Source: Halomarina halobia
GTDB lineage: Archaea; Halobacteriota; Halobacteria; Halobacteriales; Haloarculaceae
Assembly: GCF_029338575.1 (NCBI RefSeq)
Contig: NZ_CP119993.1
Coordinates: 248,001 to 312,000, forward strand
Direction of reading: 5' to 3'
Length of the DNA: 64,000 nt
Part shown: positions 16,452 through 25,091 of the stretch, piece after piece
Position numbering within the stretch: the stretch's first letter is position 1
Layout: each line of letters begins with the position of its first letter
Notes under the pieces: model-generated
What the model was told of the DNA's origin: nothing
The model's database searches: none
Seen by the model: only the letters and a program-made list of their open reading frames with translations
Position numbers and translations under genes: made by a program

Positions 16452-17618
16452 ATGGCACCCACGATCACGCGCATCGAGTCGATCGAGTTCGGCTACGACC
16501 TCCCGGACGTCGGCTACGCGCCGAACGGTTTCAGCGTCGTCTACGAACCCGGCGCGACCACCGAACGACGGCTGTTCGCCCTGCGGGTCCACACCGACGA
16601 GGGGATCGCCGGCGAGTACGTCGGCGGCAATTCGCCCGCGGCCGCGCAGCTCAACATGGTCGCCGACTACCTGGTCGGGAAGAACCCGCTCGAACGCGAG
16701 CGCCACTGGAGCGCCCTCAAGCGAGCCCTGCGAAAGTACGACTGGATGGGGATGGGACCGATCGACATCGCGCTGTGGGACTTCGCCGGCAAGTACCGCG
16801 GTGCGCCGATCCACGAACTGCTCGGCACGTACCGCGACTCCTTTCCCGCCTACGCCTCGACGTATCAGGGAGACAGGAACGGCGGGCTCGACTCGCCCGA
16901 GGCGTACGCCGACTTCGCCGAGGAGTGTCTCGAGATGGGGTACCCCGGCTTCAAGATCCACGACTGGGGCGGCGACTGGACGGACCCCGAGGAGACGGTC
17001 GAAACCGTCCGCGCGGTCGGCCGCCGCGTCGGCGACGAGATGGACCTGATGCTCGATCCGGCGTGCAACCCGGTCACGTTCGCCGACGCGCTGAAGATCG
17101 GGAGGGCCTGCGACGAGGCCGACTTCCTCTGGTACGAGGACCCCTATCGCGACGGCGGCGTCTCCCAGCACGCCCACCGCAAACTCAGACAGCACCTCGA
17201 GACGCCGCTCCTCCAGACCGAGCACGTCCGCGGGCTCGAACCCCACACCGACTTCGTCGCGGCGGAGGCGACCGACTTCGTGCGGGCGGATCCCGAGTAC
17301 GACGGCGGGATCACCGGCGCGATGAAGATCGCTCGCGTCGCGGAGGGGTTCGGGCTGGACTGTGAGTTTCACGCGCCGGGGCCCGCCCAGCGCCACTGCC
17401 TCGCCGCCACCCGCAACACCAACTACTACGAGGTGGCGCTCGTCCACCCCATCTGTCCGAACACCCAGCCGCCGGTGTACGCGGACGACTACTCGGACAT
17501 GCTGGACGCGGTCGACGCGGAGGGCCGCGTGCGGGTGCCGGACGGGCCGGGGCTCGGCGTCGAGTACGACTGGGACGCGATCGAATCCCGCGAGGTCGGG
17601 CGGCGAACCTACGGGTGA
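16452..17618 (+). CDS. mandelate racemase / enolase superfamily protein
   Basis: A 388-residue enolase-superfamily enzyme distinct from the one at 5636. Predicted Mg2+ ligands are Asp202 (LMLDPACN), Glu229 (WYEDP) and Glu257 (QTEHVR). The second barrel strand reads FKIHDWGG, so the general base pair is Lys-x-His rather than Lys-x-Lys. A late His lies in EFHAPGP. The capping domain includes YDWMGMGPIDIALWD. The family dehydrates or epimerises acid sugars and related carboxylates; the exact substrate is not evident. The glucose-dehydrogenase-like gene downstream on the opposite strand supports a sugar or sugar-acid context. Confidence 0.88.
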   Translation: MAPTITRIESIEFGYDLPDVGYAPNGFSVVYEPGATTERRLFALRVHTDEGIAGEYVGGNSPAAAQLNMVADYLVGKNPLERERHWSALKRALRKYDWMGMGPIDIALWDFAGKYRGAPIHELLGTYRDSFPAYASTYQGDRNGGLDSPEAYADFAEECLEMGYPGFKIHDWGGDWTDPEETVETVRAVGRRVGDEMDLMLDPACNPVTFADALKIGRACDEADFLWYEDPYRDGGVSQHAHRKLRQHLETPLLQTEHVRGLEPHTDFVAAEATDFVRADPEYDGGITGAMKIARVAEGFGLDCEFHAPGPAQRHCLAATRNTNYYEVALVHPICPNTQPPVYADDYSDMLDAVDAEGRVRVPDGPGLGVEYDWDAIESREVGRRTYG

Positions 17619-17704
17619 GCGGTAGCGTCCGCCCACGGACGCTGCGCCGACCGGCGGAGTGAGGACTCGCGGTCCGCGGAGTACCGGGTCCGACGACCGG
17701 TCAC

Positions 17705-18724
17705 TCAGGGGTGCAGCGTGATCTTGACCCCCTTGCGCTGTCGAGTCGCTTCGAAGGCCGCCTCGTAGTCGGCGAGGGGGAAGGCGGGACCGAGCGCCGG
17801 CGAGAGGTCGACTCCCTCCGCGATCGCGATCGCCCGCCGCCAGCTCGAGTCGCGACGGCCGTACACCGTCGTCACCGAGACGCCCCGTCGAACGAGGCGG
17901 GTGAGGTCGACCGGAACCGTCTCCGCGCCGTGAAAGATGCCGATCTGGACGATCTCGCCGCCCCGACGGGTGGCCGACGACGCGAGCGAGAGCGCCTCCG
18001 GGTGGCCCGAGGCCTCGACGAAGACGTCGACGTCCTCCGTCCCCTCGGCGGCGTCCTCGACCGTGACCGCGCGCGTCGCGCCGAGCTCCCGCGCGAGCGG
18101 GAGTCGATCCCTGCGGTCGGCCTCCGTCCCGACGACGGTGATCGAACTCGCGCCGCCGGCGACCGCCGCGACGAGCGCGCCGATCCCGACCGCCCCGGGA
18201 CCGGTGATCGCAACGCTGTCGCCGGGCTCGAAGCTCGACCGCTCGATTCCGTGGACGGCCAGTCCGAGCAGTTCGAGGAAGACGCCCTCGTCCGCGCTCA
18301 GCGAGCCGATCGGGTAGAGCGCCTCCCGGGGAACGACGGCGTACTCTGCGAGCGCGCCGTCGATCTCCGGATCGAGGCCGAGGATGCGCCGGTCCGGGCA
18401 GATCGAGGACGAACCCGACCGGCAGCACCGACAGCGACCGCAGCCGACGACCGGTTCCACCGCGACGCGCTCACCCGCCGCGACCCCGTCGACGTCAGAG
18501 CCCGTCGCGTCGATCGTGCCGGCGAACTCGTGGCCGAAAAGCTGCGGTAGCTCGTCGGCGTAGTGTCGTTTGCTCTCGTGCCAGTCGTGTATGAGCGCCT
18601 CCGCCCCGCCGTCGATGCCGACCGACTCGACGCGGATCCGAACGTCGCCGGGACCCGGTTCGGGGACGGGGACGGACTCGAGCGTCATCCCCGGTTCGGG
18701 GCGCGTCTTCAGAAGCGCAGTCAT
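17705..18724 (-). CDS. zinc-containing MDR dehydrogenase, glucose dehydrogenase-like
   Basis: A 339-residue medium-chain dehydrogenase. The catalytic-zinc positions are Asp38 (VGIDGG), His65 and Glu66 (GHEFAG). Asp38 replaces the usual Cys, the same change known in haloarchaeal glucose dehydrogenase. The structural zinc lobe has four Cys in CGRCRCCRSG...C. The Rossmann loop is TGPGAVGIGA. The ATG at 18724 (MTALLKTRP) is chosen because a TATA-like box sits about 52 bases upstream, overlapping the alternative ATG at 18775. It likely oxidises a sugar or polyol alcohol with NAD(P). A threonine-dehydrogenase-like role is possible. Confidence 0.88.
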   Translation of the reverse strand: MTALLKTRPEPGMTLESVPVPEPGPGDVRIRVESVGIDGGAEALIHDWHESKRHYADELPQLFGHEFAGTIDATGSDVDGVAAGERVAVEPVVGCGRCRCCRSGSSSICPDRRILGLDPEIDGALAEYAVVPREALYPIGSLSADEGVFLELLGLAVHGIERSSFEPGDSVAITGPGAVGIGALVAAVAGGASSITVVGTEADRRDRLPLARELGATRAVTVEDAAEGTEDVDVFVEASGHPEALSLASSATRRGGEIVQIGIFHGAETVPVDLTRLVRRGVSVTTVYGRRDSSWRRAIAIAEGVDLSPALGPAFPLADYEAAFEATRQRKGVKITLHP

Positions 18725-18771
18725 TCGATCCGTCGCGTTCGGCGTCACACGTGCGGCGACGCGAGCGGCGA

Positions 18772-18780
18772 CCATATACC
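18772..18780 (-). promoter_or_regulatory. TATA-like box upstream of the MDR dehydrogenase
   Basis: GGTATATGG on the minus strand. It would place transcription start near 18750 and leave a leader of about 25 bases before the ATG at 18724. It overlaps the upstream in-frame ATG at 18775 and so argues against that start. Confidence 0.5.
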
Positions 18781-18855
18781 CTCGCGTTCGACCGCCGAAC
18801 GCGGGCGCAGGGGGCAGATCGGTCGGCGGCGGATCGACCGGCGCGAGGGCCGCGG

Positions 18856-19017
18856 CTACAGGCCGGTGAGAACGAGATAGACGGTGCTGAAGAGCACGAA
18901 CCACAGGATCGTCCGGAAGAACAGTTTGCTGTAGCTGTCCTTGACGGGCATCAACTCGTGGAACTGCCGTTCGGCCTCGAGGAACTGCTCGACGGGCCCC
19001 CTTCGTTCATCACTCAT
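18856..19017 (-). CDS. small single-pass membrane protein (53 residues)
   Basis: A short ORF starting MSDERRGPVEQFLEAERQF and ending in a hydrophobic segment of about 20 residues (KLFFRTILWFVLFSTVYL, then VLTGL) directly before the stop. The first 30 residues are charged and hydrophilic, so an N-in tail anchor or single transmembrane helix is predicted. Codon positions are GC-rich at the third base as in neighbouring genes, and the amphipathic-then-hydrophobic layout is unlike a random frame. It lies 75 bases upstream of the MDR dehydrogenase TATA box on the same strand. I do not recognise a family and assign no function. Confidence 0.6.
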   Translation of the reverse strand: MSDERRGPVEQFLEAERQFHELMPVKDSYSKLFFRTILWFVLFSTVYLVLTGL

Positions 19018-19333
19018 GACGGTTCGTGGCGATCCGCCTTCGAGCGCGTCGACGGACGTGTCCGACAGTCATCGAGCCGACGGTCATCGGGATCGAACTC
19101 GCGCGTACCGCGTCCGGGCCCGTCGCGGGAAACGGCCGGGCGCGCTTCGGTGTCGTCGGTCCGGACGGCTGTGGAAGGCATCTCTTTCGGGCACTATCGA
19201 TTCGTCACGTAAAAACGTACCGTCGTCGGCCACCGTCTCGCGGGGGCGTGACGGACCATCGCGTCGATTCACTCGTAACGTCGCGCGCCCTCCGGGCGGC
19301 GGTCGGATTCGGGGGCACCGCGAGCGACCAGCG
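19018..19333. other. intergenic stretch without a recognised gene
   Basis: About 316 bases between the small membrane protein and an MFS gene, both on the minus strand. The open frames here are Arg/Pro-rich and have no family features. The promoter of the small gene should lie at its left end. The only AT-rich patch is the GTAAAAACGTAC segment near 19208-19219. No repeat or RNA gene was seen. Confidence 0.5.
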
Positions 19334-20506
19334 TCAGAGGCCGAGCCCGAGCGCGCGGTTGACGGCGAGCGAGCCGAGAACGACGGTCATGATGACCACG
19401 AGAACGCCGAACGAGACGTCCCAGCCGTAGAGATCGGCGAGCGCGCCGACGACCACGCTGCCGGACGCGCCGGTCGTCATGTACACCGTTCGGACGAGTC
19501 CGAAGCCCGCGCCGCGATCGGCGGCGGTGAACAGGTCCATGAACCGCGACTGGAGGGGCGCACCCCAGCTCATCGCGATCCCGGCGAAGCAGACGCCGAC
19601 CACGTAGACGGCGAGCCCGTCACCGCCGACGAGCGCGCCGTAGCCGACGATCCCCGCCACCATCGAGAGGGCCGTCGTCGGTTCCCGTCCGACGCGATCC
19701 GAGAGCGAGCCCATCACCGGCTGCGTGAGGCCGTGGACGAGGAAGTACAGCGAGAAGAGACCGCTCGCGACGGCCGGCGAGAGCCCCTGGCCACTCGTGA
19801 AGAACGCCGGCAGGAAGGACGCCGTGGCCTGCCAGGTGAACGCGCAGAGGAACGCGAGGACGGTCGTGAAGGCGATCGACGGACGGGAGAGGAGTTCGCC
19901 GATGGTCGAGAGGGCGAACCGGTCGCGCAACCGTTCGTCCGGCCGGTCCGGCTCTGTCGGTCGGATCCCGCTCGCGAAGAGGGCGAAGACCGGAACGGCC
20001 ACCCCGACCCCGAGCAACACCCCGGCGCGCCAGCCGTACCGGACGGCGATCGCGGTCGCCGCGATCGGGGCGACGAGCCCGGCGGCCGGACTCCCGGCGA
20101 CGTGGATGCCGATCGCGCGACCGATGTCGTCGTACTGCCTCGCGAGAAACGTCGTCGCTGCCGTGTAGTGGAGGCCCGCACTGATACCGAGGACGCTCAC
20201 GAGGAGTACGAAGACGCCGTAGGAGGGTGCGATGGCGATGCAGAGACTCGAGAGGCCGGTGAGGCCGATCGCCGCGAGGATCACCGTTCGCTCGCCGAAC
20301 CGATCGCCGAGGATGCCGCTGGGAAACTGCATCAACGCGTACGTCGCCCACATGATCGAGAGCGCCAGGCCGACCGCGGCGTTCGAGACGGCGAACTCGT
20401 CGGTGATCGCCGGGACCAGCGGACTGATCGCCAGCCGCGCGACCATCGTCACCATGAACGCCAGCGTACAGAGGAGCAACGAGCGGTGTGCGTAGCGCCA
20501 GTTCAC
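19334..20506 (-). CDS. MFS transporter (MNWRY-type paralogue 1)
   Basis: A 390-residue carrier with about 12 transmembrane segments and a GTG start. The helix 2-3 loop is GILGDRFGERTVI, and a second copy at the domain repeat reads GSLSDRVGRE. The N terminus MNWRYAH and the late block RGAGFGLVRTVYM recur in the MFS gene at 29081, so the two are paralogues of one haloarchaeal subfamily. Substrates are unknown; all copies in this window lie next to CoA-ester or acid catabolism genes, suggesting organic acid uptake (inference). Confidence 0.88.
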   Translation of the reverse strand: MNWRYAHRSLLLCTLAFMVTMVARLAISPLVPAITDEFAVSNAAVGLALSIMWATYALMQFPSGILGDRFGERTVILAAIGLTGLSSLCIAIAPSYGVFVLLVSVLGISAGLHYTAATTFLARQYDDIGRAIGIHVAGSPAAGLVAPIAATAIAVRYGWRAGVLLGVGVAVPVFALFASGIRPTEPDRPDERLRDRFALSTIGELLSRPSIAFTTVLAFLCAFTWQATASFLPAFFTSGQGLSPAVASGLFSLYFLVHGLTQPVMGSLSDRVGREPTTALSMVAGIVGYGALVGGDGLAVYVVGVCFAGIAMSWGAPLQSRFMDLFTAADRGAGFGLVRTVYMTTGASGSVVVGALADLYGWDVSFGVLVVIMTVVLGSLAVNRALGLGL

Positions 20507-20676
20507 GTTTTCCAGTCACCCCCTCGGCGACCTACCTGTTGCGATTGCGGAGGGTTTGTCTCGTTTCGAGAGCCGAGCGAGAGCGGGACGCACAGCCGCG
20601 GGTCCGGGACGCGGAACGACGGCGGCGAACTCGCCGTGAGCGAACAGCGCCGATCCCTCGTCGGACGACCCTACAC

Positions 20677-20683
20677 CTTTACA
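20677..20683 (+). promoter_or_regulatory. TATA-like box for the ThDP enzyme gene
   Basis: CTTTACA is centred about 27 bases before the ATG at 20707. Confidence 0.55.
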
Positions 20684-20706
20684 CTGTCGTCACTCTCACT
20701 GCGTCT

Positions 20707-22350
20707 ATGAAGGTCAACGAGGCGATCGTGGACTGTCTGGCCGAGAACGACGTCGACACGCTGTTCGGTATCCCGGGCAAGCAGTCGCTGCCGCTGAACG
20801 AGTCCATCAGCGACCGCGACGACGTCCGGTTCGTCATGGCCCGCCACGAGACCGCGGTCTCGCATCAGGCGTGGGGCTACGCCGAGACGAGCGGCGGTAT
20901 GGCCGCCACGGTGGTCATTCCGGGGCCGGGCGACATGAACGCGATGAACGGGCTGAAGAACGCCCTGAACGACTGCACGCCGCTCCTGCACATCGCCGTG
21001 GAGACCGAACCGGAGATCCGCGGCGGCGACGGGATCCACGAGACACCGCCGGACACCTACGACAACGTCGTCAAGGAGAACATCACCGTCGAGACGCCCG
21101 AGAGCACCGTCGCCGAACTCGGGCGGGCGATCGACGTCGCGCAGACGGCTCCGAAGGGTCCCGTCCGGATCGGCATCCCGAAGAACTTCCTCAAGATGGA
21201 CGTCCCGCTCGCCGAACGGGGGGATATCGACCGCCAGTCGTTCAGCGGCGTTCCCGACGCCAACGTCGCCGCCGCGGCGGACCTTCTCGCGTCGGCGGCG
21301 CGTCCGATCATCGTCGCCGGCGGCGGCGTTCGAGCGGCCGACGCGAGCGACGAACTGCGGGCGGTCGCCGAGCGCCTCGAGGCACCGGTCGTACTCACGT
21401 ACAAGGGGAAGGCCGTCTTCCCCGACGATCACGAACTCATGGCCGGCGTGCTCTGTGGCGGCACCGGCACGGCCGTGAAGGGACTCGTCGCCGACGCGGA
21501 CGCCGCCCTCGGCGTCGGGACCGACTTCGACGCGGTCACCACGCACAACTGGTCGATCGAGATCCCGGACGACCTGGTCCACGTGACGCTCGACGCGGAC
21601 GACATCGGGACCGGCTACGACCCGGCGATCGGCATCGTCGCCGACGCCGCCCGGACGCTCGAGGCGCTCGACGACGCGCTGGCGGGGCGGTCGATCGCGG
21701 GCGCGAACGGACGGGAGCGGGCTAGCGAGACCCGGGAGGCGGTCGACGCTCGGCTCGAGGAGTTGCGGACGGTGACGGAGGCGCCGCTGACGTCGGTGCG
21801 GGCGCTAGACGCGATTCGAGCGGGAACGCCGCGGGACGCGATCGTCGCCGTCGACGCGGGCGGGTTTCGGCTGTGGACGCTCCTGACGTTCCCGGCGTAC
21901 GAGCCCCGCGACTACGTCAATCCGGGGTCGTGGGCGACGATGGGGTCGGGGGTCCCCTCCGCGATCGGTGCGAAGCTAGCCAACCCCGAGCGTGACGTCG
22001 TGGCGCTCACCGGCGACGGGGGGCTGTTGATGTGCCTCCACGAACTGCACACGCTGGCGGCCGAGGGGATCGACGTGACGGTCGTCGTCCTCAACAACAG
22101 CGACTACGCCATCATCAGCGAGGAGGCCGGCCGGAGCTACCGGATGGACGAGGGCGAGTACGGCTGGGAGGGGACGCCGGTCTCGTACGCGACCGTCGCC
22201 GAGGGACTCGGCGTCGACGTCGAACGGGCGGGGACGCCGGACGAGATCGAAACGACGGTCGCCGACGCGATCGCGAGCGACGGCCCGACGCTCGTCGAGA
22301 TCCCGACCGACCCCTACGAGCCCCAGTCGAGCATCTGGATGAACGAGTAA
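20707..22350 (+). CDS. thiamine diphosphate-dependent enzyme, acetolactate synthase-like
   Basis: A 547-residue three-domain ThDP enzyme (PYR, central, PP domains). Glu48 in ARHETAVSH is the cofactor-activating Glu. The ThDP-Mg2+ motif begins GDGGLLMC and ends LNNSDYAI, with the GSWATMGSGVPSAIGA block before it. Family members decarboxylate 2-oxo acids, make acetolactate, or act on oxalyl-CoA or sulfopyruvate. No regulatory subunit gene is adjacent, so a biosynthetic acetolactate synthase is less likely than a catabolic 2-oxo acid decarboxylase or carboligase. A TnpB element is inserted immediately after the TAA stop codon. Before that insertion the next gene would have been the CoA-transferase now at 23886. 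Confidence 0.88.
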   Translation: MKVNEAIVDCLAENDVDTLFGIPGKQSLPLNESISDRDDVRFVMARHETAVSHQAWGYAETSGGMAATVVIPGPGDMNAMNGLKNALNDCTPLLHIAVETEPEIRGGDGIHETPPDTYDNVVKENITVETPESTVAELGRAIDVAQTAPKGPVRIGIPKNFLKMDVPLAERGDIDRQSFSGVPDANVAAAADLLASAARPIIVAGGGVRAADASDELRAVAERLEAPVVLTYKGKAVFPDDHELMAGVLCGGTGTAVKGLVADADAALGVGTDFDAVTTHNWSIEIPDDLVHVTLDADDIGTGYDPAIGIVADAARTLEALDDALAGRSIAGANGRERASETREAVDARLEELRTVTEAPLTSVRALDAIRAGTPRDAIVAVDAGGFRLWTLLTFPAYEPRDYVNPGSWATMGSGVPSAIGAKLANPERDVVALTGDGGLLMCLHELHTLAAEGIDVTVVVLNNSDYAIISEEAGRSYRMDEGEYGWEGTPVSYATVAEGLGVDVERAGTPDEIETTVADAIASDGPTLVEIPTDPYEPQSSIWMNE

Positions 22351-22354
22351 ACTA

Positions 22355-22403
22355 CCCTACCCTACTTCGCTCGGTCTGACGACCTCGCTCGTTGAGGGTA
22401 GGG
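22355..22403 (-). repeat. right-end palindrome of the TnpB element
   Basis: Perfect 9-base arms (CCCTACCCT at 22355-22363 and AGGGTAGGG at 22395-22403) enclose an about 31-base loop. The hairpin overlaps the last codons and stop of tnpB. In the characterised TnpB systems the guide RNA scaffold is encoded in this position and the guide is read from the flanking DNA just beyond it, here the end of the ThDP enzyme gene. Confidence 0.7.
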
Positions 22404-23639
22404 CTTTCGCGTGGACTCCCGTTCTATGCCACCGTCCGTGGTAGCAGGGGGGACGTACTCCCCACTTACGTTCAACGTCCCGCGATTCAAGCGCACGTCT
22501 ACAGGTGCGCCTCCGTCGGCTGCGTTTTGCCTCCGACGGAGATACCGAAAGCCGATGTTCTTCGCCGCGTTGTAATCCGCGTGGTTCTGATACCCACACT
22601 TCAAGCACTCGAAGTGCTCGCCGTCGCGGTTATCCTCATGAGTACAGCCGCACGTCGAACAGCGTTGGGACGTGTGGTTCGGCGGGACTTGCACGGCTTC
22701 GACGCCGTGTTCCGCCGCCTTGTACTCGACGTACTGGAACAACCGACGGAACGCCCAGACGTGTTGCCACGTCGCCTGCGGGATGTTCTCGCGGATGTGC
22801 GTTAGGTCCTCGAAGACGATGTGCGAACAGCCGTATTCGACGGCTTCCTCGATGAGTTCGTTCGCTACGCCGTGGAGGTAGATTTCGAAGCGTCCGTACT
22901 CCTTGCGACCGACGCCTCCAATGGCTTCGTGCGCGGCTCGCGTTCCTCGCTGTTGAAGCGAGCCACGGCGCTTCTCGTACTCCCGTCGCCAGTGGTTGAA
23001 CTCATCGGCGGACCAGAACGTGCCGGTTGACGAAACTGCGATATTGTTCACTCCGATGTCCACACCGAGGACTGTTCTGTGCTCGGTATAGGGTTCGGGG
23101 TCGTCGGCTTCGACCTTCCGCATGGACGCATGAAGGAACCACTCGCCGTCCCGACGCTGCAGGGTCGCCATGCGGAACTCGTAGTCTTCATCATCGAGGT
23201 ACGTCCGTGGATGGCGGTTGGGGTCGTCGGGAAGGATGTAGTCACACTCGACGCGCCCGTTGACGGTCGAAAGGGAGACGTGGTCGCGGTGGAACGTCGC
23301 ACTACGTTTATCGTAGACCGCGCTCTCGGCGGAAAAGTAGGGTTGCGACGTTCGTTCACCACGCTTCAGTCGTGCTACACCACTCTTGACGGCTTCGACC
23401 GCCCTCCGAACTCCTTTCTGTACGAGGTTCGCGGTAAGGTCAGTTTCGTCCCGTAGTTGGTCGTACAAGGCACGTTCGGCTTTGGCCTTCGAGGTAACGT
23501 GGTATCCGTCGTCACCATGCCAACACCATTCGCTCGCGGTGTTCGCACAGTGTTTGAATTGCTCGACCGTCTCGCGGAGGGGCGAATCGGCGTCCTGAGG
23601 CACGTCGAGCTTGATTACGGCGGTGCGACGGTATTCCAC
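22362..23639 (-). CDS. tnpB: TnpB, RNA-guided nuclease of an IS1341-type element
   Basis: A 425-residue OrfB/TnpB protein. The split RuvC catalytic residues are all present: Asp194 (GVDIGVNN), Glu277 (VFEDL) and Asp355 (HADYNAAKN). The four-Cys zinc finger (Cys327, Cys330, Cys345, Cys348) lies between the second and third. The N terminus MEYRRTAVIKLDV and the wedge region are typical of haloarchaeal members. TnpB proteins are established as guide-RNA-directed DNA nucleases that favour retention of their element. Nothing is truncated, so the protein may be active. The C-terminal tail beyond the RuvC domain is about 60 residues. Confidence 0.93.
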   Translation of the reverse strand: MEYRRTAVIKLDVPQDADSPLRETVEQFKHCANTASEWCWHGDDGYHVTSKAKAERALYDQLRDETDLTANLVQKGVRRAVEAVKSGVARLKRGERTSQPYFSAESAVYDKRSATFHRDHVSLSTVNGRVECDYILPDDPNRHPRTYLDDEDYEFRMATLQRRDGEWFLHASMRKVEADDPEPYTEHRTVLGVDIGVNNIAVSSTGTFWSADEFNHWRREYEKRRGSLQQRGTRAAHEAIGGVGRKEYGRFEIYLHGVANELIEEAVEYGCSHIVFEDLTHIRENIPQATWQHVWAFRRLFQYVEYKAAEHGVEAVQVPPNHTSQRCSTCGCTHEDNRDGEHFECLKCGYQNHADYNAAKNIGFRYLRRRQNAADGGAPVDVRLNRGTLNVSGEYVPPATTDGGIERESTRKPYPQRARSSDRAK

Positions 23640-23722
23640 GACGTTTCACATAACTAGGCGGTGTTACTTAAACATTCGGAAATGGGGCTGCCGGAGAACG
23701 TGGTTCGCTGCGGAATTGTTGG

Positions 23723-23775
23723 CTCCTCCCCTCCCTACTCCGTTCGCTTCGCTCACTCCGTTGAGGAAGGGGCCT
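23723..23775 (-). repeat. left-end imperfect palindrome of the TnpB element
   Basis: CCCCT at 23728-23732 pairs with AGGGG at 23768-23772 around an interrupted stem, and the sequence order matches the right-end hairpin. It lies about 90-130 bases upstream of the tnpB start, the usual place for the left end. Confidence 0.55.
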
Positions 23776-23855
23776 CCGCCTCGAAATTTAGGTGATCGGC
23801 ACCGTTCGTCCTCTCCCTCCCGTCCGCCACGCCGAGGTCGAGACCGACCGCAAGT

Positions 23856-23862
23856 ACTTACA
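23856..23862 (+). promoter_or_regulatory. TATA-like box for the CoA-transferase gene
   Basis: ACTTACA is centred about 27 bases before the ATG at 23886, just outside the estimated left end of the TnpB element. Confidence 0.5.
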
Positions 23863-23885
23863 CCACACCGAGAACAGTCGTAGAT

Positions 23886-25091
23886 ATGGATTCGGAACGT
23901 CGATCGGAGAACGGCGTGTTACCGCTCTCGGACGTCACTGTCGTCGATCTGACGCAGGTCGTGGCCGGACCGTTCGCGACGATGGGGCTCGGCGATCTCG
24001 GTGCGGAGGTGATCAAGATCGAGGCCGTCGGGCGGGGCGACCGGAGTCGCAGTATCCAACCGAAGCCCGCCTACTTCGACACCGTCAACCGGAACAAGTA
24101 CAGCGTCGCCATCGACCTCAAGAGCGACGCCGGACGGGAAGCGGCGCGGCGTCTCGTCGCCGACGCCGACGTGTTTATCGAGAGCACGAAACCGGGACGC
24201 GCCGCCGCGTTCGGTCTCGACTACGACGCCGTCGCCGAACTGAACCCGGGAATCATCTACTGCTCGATATCCGGGTTCGGTCGTAACAGCCCGTACGAGG
24301 ACCTGCCGGCCTGGGACATGCTGATCCAGGGGATGAGCGGGATCATGAGCATCACCGGCGAGGAGGGCGGAGAACCCCTGTGGTCGGGGCTTCCGAGCGG
24401 CGATCTCATCGCCGGCTCGTACGCCAGTCAGAGCGTTCTCGCTGCGCTGTACGCCCGCGAGCGCGGGGACATCGACGGCGAGTGGATAGAGGTCCCCATG
24501 TTCGACGCCGCCGTAACGTGGCTCACCGCCCGCGCCGGCTACACGTTCGGCTACGGCGAACCGTTTCCCCGCCTCGGGACGCACCACCCGTCGATCGTCC
24601 CGTTCGGGAAGTACGACTGCTCCGATTCGTCGATCGTCATCGCGGCCGGAACGCCGGACTTCTGGCGCGGCTTCTGCCGCGCGCTCGACCGACCGGACCT
24701 CCTCGAGGACGGCCGGTTCGCCACGATGGACGACCGGGTGAGAAACCGGGGGGAACTCGACGACGTCATCGAACCCGTCCTGAAATCGAGACCGAGCGAC
24801 TACTGGATCGATCGGCTTCACGAGGAGGGCGTTCCCGCCGGGCCGATCTACGATACCCGGACCGTCTGGGAGGACGAACACGTGAAACGGCGCGGTCTGC
24901 ATCAGGTCATGGAACGGGAGGACCGGGAGGACGCCGACGTGATCGACCAGCCCGTCCACTTCGCCGAACTCGACACCCGCCTCGAGATAGCGCCGCAGCG
25001 ACTGGGCGAGAGTACCGACGCGGTCCTTCGGCGTCACGGGTACTCGGCGGACGAACTCGCGCGACTTCGCGAGGCGGGCGTCATCGAGTAG
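23886..25091 (+). CDS. class III CoA-transferase (CaiB/BaiF family)
   Basis: A 401-residue family III CoA-transferase, an interlocked dimer that moves CoA between carboxylic acids through an Asp-anhydride intermediate. The predicted catalytic residue is Asp173 in LPSGDLIAGS. The N-terminal half has VVDLTQVVAGPFA and the LGAEVIKIE strand, and the middle has the NRNKYSVAIDLK and AWDMLIQGMSG blocks. The gene ends in the usual REAGVIE tail. Family members act on formyl-/oxalyl-, succinyl-, carnitinyl- or bile-acyl-CoA; the substrate is not evident. It was probably next to the ThDP gene before the TnpB element inserted. Confidence 0.92.
   Translation: MDSERRSENGVLPLSDVTVVDLTQVVAGPFATMGLGDLGAEVIKIEAVGRGDRSRSIQPKPAYFDTVNRNKYSVAIDLKSDAGREAARRLVADADVFIESTKPGRAAAFGLDYDAVAELNPGIIYCSISGFGRNSPYEDLPAWDMLIQGMSGIMSITGEEGGEPLWSGLPSGDLIAGSYASQSVLAALYARERGDIDGEWIEVPMFDAAVTWLTARAGYTFGYGEPFPRLGTHHPSIVPFGKYDCSDSSIVIAAGTPDFWRGFCRALDRPDLLEDGRFATMDDRVRNRGELDDVIEPVLKSRPSDYWIDRLHEEGVPAGPIYDTRTVWEDEHVKRRGLHQVMEREDREDADVIDQPVHFAELDTRLEIAPQRLGESTDAVLRRHGYSADELARLREAGVIE

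Larger units (their letters stand above)
22351..23785 (-). mobile_element. IS1341-type (IS200/IS605 superfamily) element carrying only tnpB
   Basis: A tnpB gene with no tnpA beside it is flanked by two related subterminal palindromes, one overlapping the end of tnpB (22355-22403) and one upstream of its start (about 23728-23772). On the tnpB strand both contain CCTCAACG, then GAGCGAA and GTAGGG followed by AGGG, in the same order, as expected for left and right ends of this superfamily. The boundaries are estimates; the right end abuts the stop codon of the ThDP enzyme gene. There are no long terminal inverted repeats or target duplications, also as expected. Confidence 0.75.

Noticed and set aside
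20707..25091. Oxalate catabolism (oxalyl-CoA decarboxylase plus formyl-CoA transferase)
   Set aside because: The enzyme families fit in a general way, but I saw no residue pattern specific to oxalyl-CoA decarboxylase and the TnpB element separates the genes, so I did not name them so.
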